Of a stretch of DNA of 64,000 nt, positions 22,012 to 33,972 are shown one piece after another; position 1 is the first letter of the stretch, and each line of letters begins with the position of its first letter. The notes under the pieces are model-generated. The model was not told the origin of the DNA, made no database searches, and saw only the letters and a program-made list of their open reading frames with translations. Source of the stretch: Bryoerythrophyllum caledonicum (taxonomy: Eukaryota; Streptophyta; Bryopsida; Pottiales; Pottiaceae); assembly GCA_963971425.1 (NCBI GenBank), contig OZ020526.1, forward strand, positions 17,451,173-17,515,172. Reading direction: 5' to 3'. A program made the position numbers and the translations under genes.

Positions 22012-25000
22012 CTAAAATCCATGGATATGTCTATGCCTATCCATGTACATCAAAAGGAGTCCTTTGATGTACATCAATTCTTTGCAAATGTCAGGAAGTA
22101 GAGGCCGCTCATCATAGTTCCCAGCCCAACATTTCTTTATCAAAGTGGCCAATCGTGCAGGACAGTTCGTCGGCAGATTTGGTCTCAACCTACCTGCCTT
22201 CACTTGCTCCTTCATCTGCTCCCCCACGATTCCTTTATACGGAGTCTCCCCAGTCAGAATCTCGGAGCATACAACACCAAAGCTGTAGACGTCAGCTTTT
22301 GTTGGATTGAATCTAGTCCCTGGGTCATCTTTGCCCAAGTCTATGACTTCAGGCGCCATGTACACTGACGTACCTCTGTTTCTCGTGTGGTTGGAACATG
22401 TTATAACTGCTGCTTGGGTCTTGGTTAAACCAAAATCAGCAATCTTCACCGATTGAATTCTTGATGGACAGTTGCTAGATGGATCTGCAAGGTTGACAAG
22501 GATATTCCCGGGTTTAAGGTCACGATGTGCCGCACCCTTACTATGAATGTGTCTCAAACCTTCCCCAATTTGAAGCATCAAGACAATTGCTTCTACCATT
22601 GAGAGTCCCTTGCCATTCTTATATATGAGGCGTAACACTTTTGCCAGGTCCATCTGCAATTCCTCCATAATGAGATAGCATGCATCATTTGTCTTGGAAT
22701 AACAATGGAGGCGTACTAGATGTGGGTGGGTACCGAGTTTCTTTACAGCATTCATCTCCTTCTCAAATTCACGATCGATTCCAGTGCCACGGCCCCCCTC
22801 AATAACCTTCATTGCACATTGCCTACCAAGAAAATTGTATTTTACCACTGCACCAAATGAACCATTACCAATAAGAGAAGCGCCTCTATGGTCAAAGCCA
22901 TCAAGATTCAAAAATACCAAATCAAGAGATGGTGCTTCCATCCGATTTAGTAACTGATGAGCAAGCCCTTGCGCTGATGGATCTGCCACCTTCTTAGATC
23001 CAAGAAAATATTTGAGATTCTCCTTATCTTCCGCCACCGCTCTCAGCAGAGTAGTTTCTAACCTCATGCGCAACTGACCATCATTTTTAATAAACCATTC
23101 AGAAAGTATGCCATCATATGGAGTAATGAAGTACGATTTCATTCTGTGGAACATAGATGTGTGCCATTGAAGGTCATAAAGTACTCCAGAAAATGTCAGA
23201 CTCATATCACCTTGTTCAAATGCTGCTCTTGGCCACTGGGAAGAAGTAATACAATTGGATTTGATAAGCATCTGGGCCTCATGGAGAGTTTGAAGAAGCT
23301 CTCCAAGCACAAACATTGGAGGAAAATAGTCCAAACCAGCCAAACTTTTATGCAACTCCATAAGCTGTTCCCCAAGCAATGCACATTGATTCATATTCAT
23401 CTTATCAGATTTCCATGCATGAAGGTAAGAAATCGTCCCTAGGGCTTTTTCCATGCACATATTAGGCAAAATCCTTCCCATGTATAACATATCCATATGC
23501 CTAAAAACCTCTTTTCTTGAGCGCCAGAACATAGAGCTCCAAGATTTCTTGAGAAGTGTGTCGTTAAGAAATTGGTCCAAATCTCTTGCTAACATCTCTG
23601 AAGGAACATGCATATTGTGAGGATAGCCGCTCTCCTACTTACAATTGTAGAACAAACAAGAAATTGAAATAACCACATGTAAGAAGTGTTGAGACAAAGA
23701 CACAAGTTTGCCAAAGGAAAAGCTAGCATGACTATAGTAGTATCATACCATAGTGCAAGTTGACGAGGTTAAAAGCTGTTGTCTTAATGTCCTCCATGGA
23801 TGGTTGATCCCGATGTGAAACAACTTCCGCATCTATAGAAAACAATTGCTGGTGTAAATAAAGAAAATCCTCCATCTGCACAGCAAATTAGAAAACACTC
23901 AACACTTTGTCACTAAAGTCCCAAGGAAAAGGGCAAAGTAGAAAATATGAGAAGTATTTGCCTCTTCTCAATGAGTTTATATAATGCTTGGAAATCTTCA
24001 TCACATGCCACTCAAGCCCAAATATAATGGCTACAAATATGTGTACTCGCTTTAAATGTTAACAATCAAGCACGGAAAAATCTAAATACATGTAAAAAAT
24101 AACTCCCATTGATTTTTCAACCAACTTACCCAGCCACATATCACCCAATAATTTCATCCATAACAGTCACCTTCAATCCTCAACTATGTTTACCCAACTA
24201 GTTTTACTACCTTGGATGACAGTCAACTACCTTGGGTGCAACCTACAGCCCAATACTTTCTCAAATCGTACCAACTTTAACACTGATAAAAGTGATTTTC
24301 AAGGTAGGGAGCAAAACATGTCATAACGCTCATCATACATCACTTAACAAATCTTTAGGGAGCAAAATTTGCACAACATAAATGAGACTAAAACATGTAA
24401 AGAGGTAACGTTTAAAGAAGGCAGACTATAGCAAGAATTGTGGCCGCTCTTGTGAAATGCCAAAAGAAAAACTATGAACTTGTTCAAACTACAATTTCTC
24501 AAGAACCAAAGGTCATTTTTGTTAAAACAACATATATCAATATGTTATTAAAACAAACTTGTTAAAGGGCACAAGCTCTGGAGCTTATATTTCCAAGCCC
24601 CCAAAGCAAGACTACCAAGAGTTCAAATACGTTTGAGTTGCCCAATAAAGAATTCAACGCTCTAAATACTAGAAAACTACAACTACGAGGATATTTGCTA
24701 CATGAGGCTCACTTGAGCAAACCCAAAACTACTCCAACTCCTTGTCAAAAGCCTTTGCTACATTTGCCCATTTCATGGAACTCTACTTAAGCAAACAAAG
24801 TTACTCCTCAAACAATTTCAACACTCTACAAATTTTAGGGTTTGGAATTCAACAATTTGATGCTAAATGAGTTCTCAAACCCAAATCAAGTACAAATCAA
24901 GTAGTTCAATAAACTTCTCCAAAAATGATGAAATGTCAACATTGTAGTAACTGTGTCTTCCCTTAATGTGACCAACATGGGATTGCCACCAAAAGTGATC

Positions 25001-25557
25001 AAAACAACTCATATAGACCATCAAGACATAAATACTCATACAGCATCAGAGACCTACTATCATTCCTGATTCCAGCCAAACATAACATGTTTCAACTAAC
25101 CAATGTTGGGTAATGACCGCTAGAGCCAACCTACAAGGCTATCGTCAATAGAGAAAAGACTTACCTTATCACTCATTTGTGAGCAAGCAATAACCAACTT
25201 ATATCCATGTTGAGTTCATACGCAATTAACATTAACTACATTAAAGTCTTGTGTAACATGAGTTCTAAATCAGACGTAGACTCATATAGCGGTTAATGTG
25301 TAGCAAAGATGCATATCTTAGGGATAACAAGGTAGCATCCCTTCGCAAGTTAACATGGAAAGTGGGTTGTGCAAGCACCGCATCAAATCTTTCAACTTTC
25401 ACATCCAACAATGTAAAATGCACAAAATCTCACCTCAGAAAATTGCTGGAAAGGATTACTGACACGTTCCGCCGTCTCTACCAAAAACTTAGCCACTTCG
25501 TCCAAGATATTTGAAATTTCGTAGAATCTTGCAAGTTTCTCTGTTCTCCACACCTGG
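22012..25557 (-). CDS. Protein kinase with N-terminal helical region (TKL type)
   Basis: Exons identified are 25434 to about 25557 or 25553, 23749-23875 and 22012-23597; any first exon is unresolved because the frame at 25577 opens with GTG, not ATG. The last exon starts at 23597, joined in frame to LVNLHY. The first roughly 300 residues are helical and unassigned (KLARFYEISNILDEVAKFLV, DFLYLHQQLFS, and FRHMDMLYMGRILP). The kinase domain follows with all key elements: GNGSFGAV loop, CAMKV lysine, FEKEMNAV glutamate, HRDLKPGN, DFG (IADFGLTK), APE (VYMAPEVI), YSFGVV and the ERP arginine. An active Ser/Thr kinase is expected. The helical-plus-kinase layout recalls large TKL families of non-seed plants and the MLKL-like proteins; the substrate is unknown. 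Confidence 0.8.
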
Positions 25558-26024
25558 CTGCGAAAACCAAACCACACAGCTTAATAACATGACAAGAACG
25601 CCGTCACGCCGTCACTATATTCCACTCCAACACCACATGAGATTAGCCAATATTCCAGATTCAATATTGACCTCATTCTAATAATATGCCAAGCAACTAA
25701 TCATTGTCCTGAGTAGGGGACAGCTGAATGTGTACCAGTTTTCATAATAAAAGATTTACTACTAAAACAATCAACTATCACCAATAACAAGTATAATACT
25801 AGCAGAAGCAGCTCCGCAATGGAGCAGCACACGAAGACTCTGTTCATACAATTTCAAACAGATAATACACTGATCTGGAGAAGTATACGACAGTCTTGCT
25901 TAAACTGCAGCTGGTACAATAGTATCTACAGACACCGCAATGCACTTTACAATCCAAGGAATATTAGTGACAAGACCCGATTAAGATGAAGATTTCACCA
26001 ACAGCAATGGGATCCGACAACATA

Positions 26025-27537
26025 CTATGAAGGATCCTCGCCTTCTGGTGCCCGACCTTTCCGAGCCGCTTGCTCCTCTGCCTCAAGATTCACAATGTCG
26101 CTTTTCCTCCCGAGCATCGTACAGTACTCACGGATAATCCAACGATCTTCTCTTCCGTCACGGTCACTTCGGTGCACACCATCCCCTCGCTGCATAAATT
26201 TCAAGATTTTAAATATGTCACCGCTTACTGTCAAGACTTGGATGAAACTCACTCAAGATTTACTACATCTACTCAGCTTATATGCCAGCCTCCGCCTCAC
26301 AACTTGAAACATCCATGTACCCCAACAATTCTGACCCCTGGACGTTCAAACTGTACACATCCACAACACTTCACTAGTGAAGTTTAAAAGCTTTGTTGAA
26401 CGTCTACACGAAAACGTTAAGCTTTATCGGAGAATAAAGGGGCACAGGCGCTCATTTCACTACAAGCATCATTAATGATATACATGCACTTAACCTCGAA
26501 ATTCTATTTTCTCGCTGCAGGAAGCAGGGGGTACCTGCTTCCTGAAGCCGGAAAAAAATCCCTGCTTACCCTCCACAGAATCATCCCAAAACGCACTACC
26601 ACCTACCATAATAAGGAATTTCACAGCCGATTTGAACTGGAGAACGCCTCGCTCTTGATTCAAGGGGTCCAATTGTCGAGCTAAATGGTATGCATATTCG
26701 TACACTGCCACACACCCACTGCATATCGTTAACAGTATCACTGCCGACCTCTGCATTCATAAACGCTACGAGTTCGCGAAGACTACTTACTCTCGCCCTT
26801 GCCTGTGTTGGAACTATTATCCCTATCACATCATCTACAATTAGCACGCACTTCCCCTCTTTCTTTCTCTCTACGCCATTCCATATGATTCCCGTCTATT
26901 TCACATTCTAGCTTCTCAAGCTTCCAGCCGAGGCTCTACACATACTGAATAAGCTACTCTTCCTATATCGTTGCATGTACGGACTCCAGGGGCACAGAAA
27001 CGCTAGAACGACATCTGAACAGGGGCCGACTCATTCATGACGACCTAACAATGGAAATTGCACCTCACAACCTTACTACCCCGAAGACGAGCCCTAAACT
27101 GCCCATACCTGTACTTCACCAGCCACAAGCGTAGCAAGAAAACTCGAAATATCAAACTCCAAATCGGATTGCAAACCTCTCCGTACCGACGCCCTACCGA
27201 CACGGGAACAAACAAGGCACAGGCAGGGAGGGTGGGAATTGAAGCACGTACAAACGCTTGCAACGTAAGTGTCGTCCTTCCGGATCTCATCGGCAGCTTC
27301 CATGACGGCTTCGATTTCGGTCTGCGCGGAGTGGTCGCCGGCCTCCAGGTCCGCCCGCACCAGGGCCCCGACCAGGTATTCCCAATTTCTCACCACGCGC
27401 CTGGGCACCCGCGTCCGCCCCGCCTCCGCGCGCTCTCTGTCGCGCATCTGCGACCTCGGCGACATCTCGGCGCTGTCGTGGCGGTGCTCCGAGATCTCCG
27501 ACCTCTTCGAGCTCTCGGGCCTCTCGTACCGCTCCAT
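26025..27537 (-). CDS. Stand-alone callose-synthase N-terminal (Vta1-like) domain protein
   Basis: Exons 27252-27537, 26607-26704 and 26025-26189 join in frame to 182 residues ending in TAG. From residue about 50 it reads like the start of GSL/CalS callose synthases: RNWEYLVGALVRADL, EAVMEAADEIRKDDTYVASV, YEYAYHLARQLDP, ERGVLQFKSAVKFLI, then RWIIREY and the NLEAEEQAARK segment. Callose synthases have IQAADEIQDEDPNVARILCE, AYxLAQNLDPxSxGRGVLQFKTGL and EEEKxxRESG there. In those enzymes this is only the first ~200 of ~1,900 residues; no membrane or glucan-synthase part follows here, and the next minus-strand exons belong to the kinase. It could be a regulatory domain-only protein or a truncated gene. 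The first 45 residues are charged and disordered. The start is ATG at 27537 (27540 is GTG). Confidence 0.75.
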
Positions 27538-27993
27538 CACACCTCACCTTGCTCCAATCCCTCGCATCCCAAGTCCCCCAAATCCAACCAAACTCACAGG
27601 AACCACTGACCTCGCCCGATCCTCGTCAAAGCACGAGCAGAAACCGAGATCGGCGAAGATGGAAGAAGAAAGTTAGGGAGACGAAAACCTCGAAGCAGCT
27701 CGGAGCCTACCACCACCAAGTTGACCAATTCCACCGACTGTTTATTTTAAGATTCCTTGCTGCCCACGCTCACGACGACTTCGTCCTCTCGGGTTCGACT
27801 TGATCCGTTTTGCATCTGGAAATTGTTCTTCAGTAAACAGTGAGCCACTCTGGAGTAGATTGTGCACAACTTCATCTACGAGACTAGTACATTTCATGTT
27901 TGTCCGGTCACATTTTGTATGTACTTTGTCCTTGATAACGAGCATTTCGTGGAGAGCGACAAGCTTCCGCTTCTAGGGTTTTATGCAGGGGTA
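27538..27993 (-). promoter_or_regulatory. Upstream region of the callose-synthase-domain gene
   Basis: GC-rich 5' leader immediately upstream of the ATG, then ordinary sequence to the MITE at 27994. No core promoter element is clear. Confidence 0.3.
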
Positions 27994-28346
27994 AGGTAAG
28001 CCCCCCTAAAACCGACAAGCTAAGGAATGTGCATATATATGAAGAGGAGATAATTATGCTACTATTTTTCAGCGATAGCCAATAGAATTACAATTCCAAC
28101 CCAAGTGATTTCATATTTTTTCAATGAAAACTGAATTAGTTGTGAATTTTCAAACTATGCAGCCATGTTTAGTGGGTGGCAAGCAGTAGGTACCCCCATA
28201 ACCAACAACCAAAAGCAAGGGTCTTGACTAATAGCAAACCTCCATTTGGAGCTCAGTTGGTGGTAATGGGCTGGGAGAGGGTTGGATATATCCCAATTTT
28301 ATAGACGTTGGCTACGGGTTTTTGTTGGTTATGAGGGGGCTTACCT
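27994..28346 (+). mobile_element. TA-type MITE, copy B
   Basis: Inside TA at 27992-27993 and 28347-28348, ends are AGGTAAGCCCCCCT and AGGGGGCTTACCT, imperfect inverted repeats. 353 bp, non-coding, full-length counterpart of 5486-5828. It starts 457 bp upstream of the callose-synthase-domain start codon, with the ACCGACAAG end facing the gene, as in copy A. Confidence 0.85.
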
Positions 28347-28511
28347 TAACATAATGAAAAGGGACGTCGTTCGGTTTGGAGAATCACTTCCAAATTCATC
28401 TCTTGAAGGGTATTGCTCCACCCAAGACTGTTGACGTCATCCTTGTTGTTTGTACCAAATCACCTATGTACGGCTCACACAAAGTAAACCCTCTCATGAC
28501 CAACAAGTTAA

Positions 28512-28725
28512 CCCCTAAAGTTCCTTGACAATTTCCCTCAAAAACTATAAGTGGTACTAACTTTCAAACCACAAATCCAAAAAATAAAATAAAAATATGT
28601 CCACGAAGCTCTTATCAAAGGCAATCTAGAATAAAAATTTCAGAGAAAATTGATTTTTTTCGAATTTTAGGAACCTGCCCAAAAATCAAGGAATCCCCCC
28701 AAAGGAGACTCTGGTCCTTTAGGGG
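28512..28725. mobile_element. 214-bp TTAA-flanked MITE
   Basis: Exact TTAA on both sides (28508-28511 and 28726-28729). Ends CCCCTAAAGTTCC and GGTCCTTTAGGGG form a 13-bp inverted repeat with one or two mismatches. Non-coding. Inserted in copy C of the TA-type MITE at a site that reads CTAA in copy B. Confidence 0.85.
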
Positions 28726-28969
28726 TTAAGCAATGTGCATATATAGAGAGAACATATAATTATAAACTTATTAATTATAAACTTATTAGAAATACAATTT
28801 CAACCCCAATGATTTCATATTTTTCCAATGAAATTTGAATTAGTTTTGAATTTTCAACGTGTGCTGCCATGTTTAGGCGATAGTTGCCAGTAGGTACCCC
28901 AAAAGCGTCAACCAAAAGTAAGCGGTCTTGACTAATAGCAAACCTCCATTTGAAAATGTATGGGTCTAA

Positions 28970-29913
28970 CCTCTAAAGGCCTAAGGCATTTTCACATCAA
29001 AAACACTTCAAAATTGCTTGTTCTAGTGCAATTAGTAAGGAGGGAATTTAAAACTTTATTTTCTACATCTAACCATTGGATCTCAATGAATACTTGATTA
29101 GTAATACATTCACAAAATTTCATAAACTTTGACCACACGGATTGAATGATTATAGTATTTGAATTAGAGAAAACAATTCATTTTCTTCCCTTCGTTGAGT
29201 GGATCAGCACACTTTGACTTCACTTGGCGTCAAGTTTTTCCACTACACAAGGTCTAAAAATATTACCATCATGTTAATCTTGATGTTATTACCTTGAACA
29301 CCAATTTTTAGAAGTCGAGAAGGGGTGTAGCAGATTCAAAACAGTTGTGCAAGGAATGGAAATTCAAAAACTACCAATTTACGTTTTAATCTTTTGTGGA
29401 CGAAATATTGTTGAGAATGAGAATCCAAATGGTCAATAAGAATTTTAACACCACATCTTGTAGTAGGAAAAATAAAGTTAAAAAAATATAAAGGTCTCTA
29501 ACTTTTATGCGGAAAAGAAGAAGTTTTTTTGGTGCCTTGCCCGACAAAGTGTGACAATGTATGACAATACTTGACTTGGGTTAATGTGCCATTTTTCACT
29601 AAAGACAAGAGATGTTCTTTGAAAATTTGAAAGAAAATAATATTACTTGCTAGTATCGAAAATATCACATTTGATACAGTGTTCTAGCAAAAGTTTTTGG
29701 AGTTGCCGGAAGGACCCGCTCTCTCCATTTGAAATTCAAAACCCTATAACTTTTGCATCAAATGTCGGATTTAGGAAAAAATTGTGCTCACACGAAGATT
29801 TTAGTAATTTCCGTCTACAATAGAAATTTCAATAACAAATGTTTTGATTTGACACCATAGGAACCTGCCTAGACCTTCAAGAGTCCCCCGAGGGAACTCT
29901 TGAGCCTTTAGGG
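28970..29913 (+). mobile_element. TTAA-type element of 944 bp, copy 3
   Basis: Left flank CTAA (one change from TTAA), start CCTCTAAAGGCC; right end GAGCCTTTAGGG then TTAA at 29914-29917. The interior matches 9666-10603 (inverted), 59596-60240 and 3340-3960. Non-coding. Interrupts copy C of the TA-type MITE. Confidence 0.8.
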
Positions 29914-29996
29914 TTAATGGGATGGAAGTGGGTTGGATATACCCCGATTTTATAGCTAACGGTCCCCGGATTTGGTTGATTATTATGGAGGTACCG

Positions 29997-30775
29997 TGAT
30001 TGCAATACATTGAATATTCACCTTCACGTTCATTCCCTTCTAGTCGCTCAAAGGCACCTATTGAAACTCAATCAAAGCAAAGATACCATGACTTGTTACC
30101 TCTTTTTTCAATTAAATCATTTCCAAATAGCTCTAAATCTCTACAATCATTTGACATAGAGTAAAGAAGGTCAAGATTTGTGGTACAACATGACCTCTCC
30201 TTCATTCTCAAAGGCGGTCAAATCACCAAGCTCTTCCATGTTTAATGGAGATTCTAGTTGAGAAATTACCAAACTCTTCCTTATGCTCTGCCATACATTT
30301 GAGTTGATTGTACTTCTTTTCACAAAATGTAAACATCTTTTGTTTGTGGATAGCAGAGTTATTTGTAAAGTGAGGCAAAGATACCATGAGTTTTGACCTC
30401 TTTACACATTGTTATTGATTGAAGTTGCACATCATGCAATAATTGATGTAATAGATTATTGTGTTCGAAGTCAACACATAGTAGTAGTGGAAATTTTGGA
30501 TTTTGAATTGAATACTATTTTATCAATCAATATAATATTGCAAGAAAAAATTAGTAATTAAAATGGACGAGGTTTAGACGTACACTGTGTTGATAGCTTT
30601 GCATTGACATATAATACCTCAAACATCTATGCATGATTTTTGTTGAATTTCCATCATTTGTCTACTTCATTGTATATAAATGATAACAAAACTTGATGGA
30701 TTCCAAAGCTCGTTTGAACCATTACCTTAGTTTATGTGAATTAGAATACCAGCATTCATGAAAGAGTACAATCTT
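29997..30775. other. AT-rich spacer, no gene seen
   Basis: No credible frame or RNA. Some tracts (for example around 30430-30640) resemble the interior of the 4621 and 33176 TTAA elements, so this may be a decayed copy. Confidence 0.4.
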
Positions 30776-31071
30776 TTAACCCTTTAGCGCCTACAAGGCC
30801 CAGGATGGCCAATTGTGGTGCTCTTAGTGTTTGAACTTTTCCACAAATAGCCATTGTTGTCGTGATCTTCATAACGCACTATAAACAAGTTGTTAGCTTT
30901 CCAATGGATCTCCCTAATCTCCAATCAATGCAAGCATTGGCAAGACACAGTGATTTCCGTGATGTGGAGTCGCGATGAATTGTAGCTGCTCTATGTATAA
31001 TGTTTTGCATAATTTATTACACTTCTAGATTCTCTGAGGCCCTCGTGGTCCACTTAGGTGTTTAGGATTAA
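30776..31071. mobile_element. Short TTAA-flanked element, copy 4
   Basis: TTAA at 30776-30779 and 31068-31071. Left end CCCTTTAGCGCCTACAAGGCC, right end GGTGTTTAGGA, a degenerate inverted repeat. 288 bp, non-coding. Confidence 0.55.
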
Positions 31072-31318
31072 AGGAAATATTTTGATAAGATTTTAGAACA
31101 AAATCATTTTCCATGCTTATGAAATACTAATTAATATGAGGCATTGTATTTGTTGATATCCATTTTAGTTTGGTGTATTAAATGGCAATATATTCCAAAG
31201 TATTTAAAGGGTTCCACAACTCAAAATTATACTCAAGATTTTAAAAGCATGCACAAATGTGTGTGCAAATTCAAAATTTGGAGTTCACAATCTAAATCCC
31301 TCACGCATATCATGCATA

Positions 31319-32071
31319 TTAACCCTTGAAGGACCAAGTGTCAAAAAATGGCATTTTGAAGGTTTGGTCAGGTTCTTATGGTGTCAATTTCTAACCTCCC
31401 ACTTTGAAATTTTTATTGCAGAAGTACAGTAAGGTTAAATCTCCATTTCAATAGAAGCTAGCCCAATCAAACATATCGGTGTGTTAAACTGCCATAAACT
31501 TTCTACTTCCAAAAGTTTTTTGAGGTGTTCCAATGTACCACATATGAATAGAGATACCAAAGGAGTCAATGAATTCATTGCAAGCTGTTATGTAGTGAGT
31601 TTATAGGTCCTACTTCATCCTTTAGACCCTACAAATATGTTTTGTTTAATAAGCAAAAAAATGTGCATTCAACTATCAGTAGAGAAGTTGGACATGAATA
31701 TTATAGTAAATTTAACTCCAATCTAGAAGGCAAGTAGAAATACCAAATTTAGATTATTGGACTTCTAGGTGGATACCTAAAAATTGTCGTCTTATGCTCA
31801 TTCATGTTGATGTAGTCTTGTTTGCCTCTTGATCTATTTGTATTAAGTATTAGCAAGTCCATTTTCTTTATCACATTTTTTATACTTCCCAGACAACGAG
31901 TTAAAAATCTCATCTATGAAATATTCTACTAGATGCAAAAGAATTTGAGTACCATTAGTAGATCCTCCTATTGTTTGACACTCTAAAGAGGAATGTTATA
32001 AATTGACACCATAGGAACATGCCCAAACCTTAAAGATCTTCCAAGGGGACTCTTGGGAATTTAAGAGTTAA
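31319..32071. mobile_element. TTAA-flanked element, copy 5
   Basis: TTAA at 31319-31322 and 32068-32071; left end CCCTTGAAGGACCAAG, right end CTTGGGAATTTAAGAG. 745 bp. A tract before the right end (GACACCATAGGAACxTGCCC) is shared with the right end of 28970-29913. Non-coding. Confidence 0.6.
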
Positions 32072-33171
32072 GGTGTATATCAAAAGGTCAAAAAAACATT
32101 CTCATACAATAAAATTCATAGAATTACTTGGGTTGTTTAAAGCATTTAACATTTTCATATAGTGGAAGTGCTTCACTTTCTTCGCTTGCATGATCCAATG
32201 CTAGTTGAGTTTTTCTTGAATCTCATTGAAGAGGAGCAAGCTACTCACATCAAGTTGACAACACCAAGATCATGGACATGGTGAAAGAGGCGGAAGAGGA
32301 CAACAACAAAGATGACGCTATGTAGTAATAAATAGAAGTGGTGCAATGTTCTATACAGAGGTTATAACTTAGCAAAGGTCATAATTAGCAATATATAATT
32401 TATTAGAGGAACGGGTGCCAGAAATCCATTCAAAAGTTATTTTTTAAACTAGTTACATTCATACCAATAGCAATCACATTGATCTTACATCTATGGTAAT
32501 GGTGAGTTTGAATCAAACTTTTGATCTATTGGTCACATCCATAGCAATGGTTAAATGCATGTTATATTCATATCAATAAACTTATGAGAAATAATCCAAG
32601 ATCCAATCACATTTGTAACAATTCTATCTTACATTTGGGAATGAAATCTTCCATTTTCACATACATTTACACTTGCAACGAAGACAAGTATTGTTGCAAA
32701 GCTTATGTAATACCACTAGGTTTATTGCAAAATCGAGCATAAATGAAAGCTATGAGCTTTAAGTTGCGGTGTGTAATTTTCATCAATGCCCAAATCTAGT
32801 AATATTCCTTCAATAGATTCCCTTAGGCTTGTCTCCAACCAATCACTGGATGCAATTAATATGTAAATAATGTAAGGGCTTATATATAAATAAGATAAGA
32901 AACAAATCATAGCACTCTAAACATAAGTGCCCTTGAGGTGTCTATTAAATTAATTACTCAATTCTCAAATGAATCAGTAAGAACTTATGAAAAGAACTCA
33001 ACTATGTACAAATTACAAGGTAAGTGCAAAAAGTGACTGATGCTTACAATACCAACCCTTCTGGTATTCATATATTTAGTGCTAAAAATCGGCCAGTGAG
33101 AGAATCCAATTCCATTTGTGGCAATTTCTTCCTACATATTGTTTACTTTGCTTACTAATCATGTTAACCCT
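32072..33171. other. AT-rich intergenic, no gene seen
   Basis: No supported frame, RNA or clear repeat boundary. Confidence 0.45.
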
Positions 33172-33972
33172 TTAACCCTTTAGTGCCCAAGTCATGTTTT
33201 TATAATACAAAGATATGTGCTGATTTTTTTCTTTGAACTAACTTTGATGGAGATATAATGCCTAATGTCAGTATCCAACCTTACAAAAGTGAACTTAACC
33301 CATGACCTAAACTTTGGGTTATATTTGCACAACATCCAACGGTTGATGGAATAGATTATAGTGTTTAAAGTTATCGTACATTGGTTATGAAAATTGTGGA
33401 CTTTGGAGGGTATACTACTTTATCCATCAATAGATTCTTGCACGAATTTATGTACTTTGAATAAAAGAGGTTCACATGTGCACTAGGCCGATAGCTTGGC
33501 ATCGACATATCATACGTCAAGAAAACATTTATACATAGTTATTGATGTTTTTTTTACTATTGTCTACTTGATTGTATACAAAAATGTTCCAAAACTTATA
33601 CGAACTAAATTGGAAGTTTTGTATGCGATGAGAGAGATCAACAATCACAAAACAATGAAGAATCTTTGAAAGATAAATTTCTATCAAAATTTAAGACCAA
33701 AATCATTATGCATGTGTATGAAATACAACATAGTATGCGGCATGGTATTCATTGTATTTTAGTGTATATGGTGTATTTTGTGTTGTATTCCTAGCTTATC
33801 CATGAGTTCTGTAACTCCAAATCATGATTTGATTTCGAGAGAGTGTTAATGTAATGTGTGCGCAAATCCAAACTTCACATTTCGCAACCTTATTTCGTCC
33901 TGGATTTCATGCAAATTGAGTTTCAACATCTCCAAAGTCCCATTTTGGGTCTCTTGGGCACTAAAGGGTTAA
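33172..33972. mobile_element. TTAA-flanked element with intact ends, copy 6
   Basis: Best-preserved copy. TTAA at 33172-33175 and 33969-33972; ends CCCTTTAGTGCCCAAG and CTTGGGCACTAAAGGG are perfect 16-bp inverted repeats. 793 bp between targets, non-coding, homologous to 4621-5329. The left side carries a second TTAACCC just outside (33163-33169). End sequence and target are what the piggyBac superfamily uses. Confidence 0.9.

Larger units (their letters stand above)
28483..29996 (+). mobile_element. TA-type MITE, copy C, split by two nested TTAA elements
   Basis: Three pieces, 28483-28511, 28726-28969 and 29914-29996, align consecutively with copy B (GACCAACAAG..GCAATGTGCATATATA..AATAGCAAACCTCCATTTG..GGGTTGGATATACCCC). 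Between them lie the elements 28512-28725 and 28970-29913. The ends are decayed (GTAAACCC and GGAGGTACC). Confidence 0.8.

Noticed and set aside
25434..26025. Single fused gene of callose-synthase domain plus kinase
   Set aside because: An in-frame TAG closes the first gene within a clean exon, and no donor before it joins the kinase exons in phase; kept as two genes pending cDNA.
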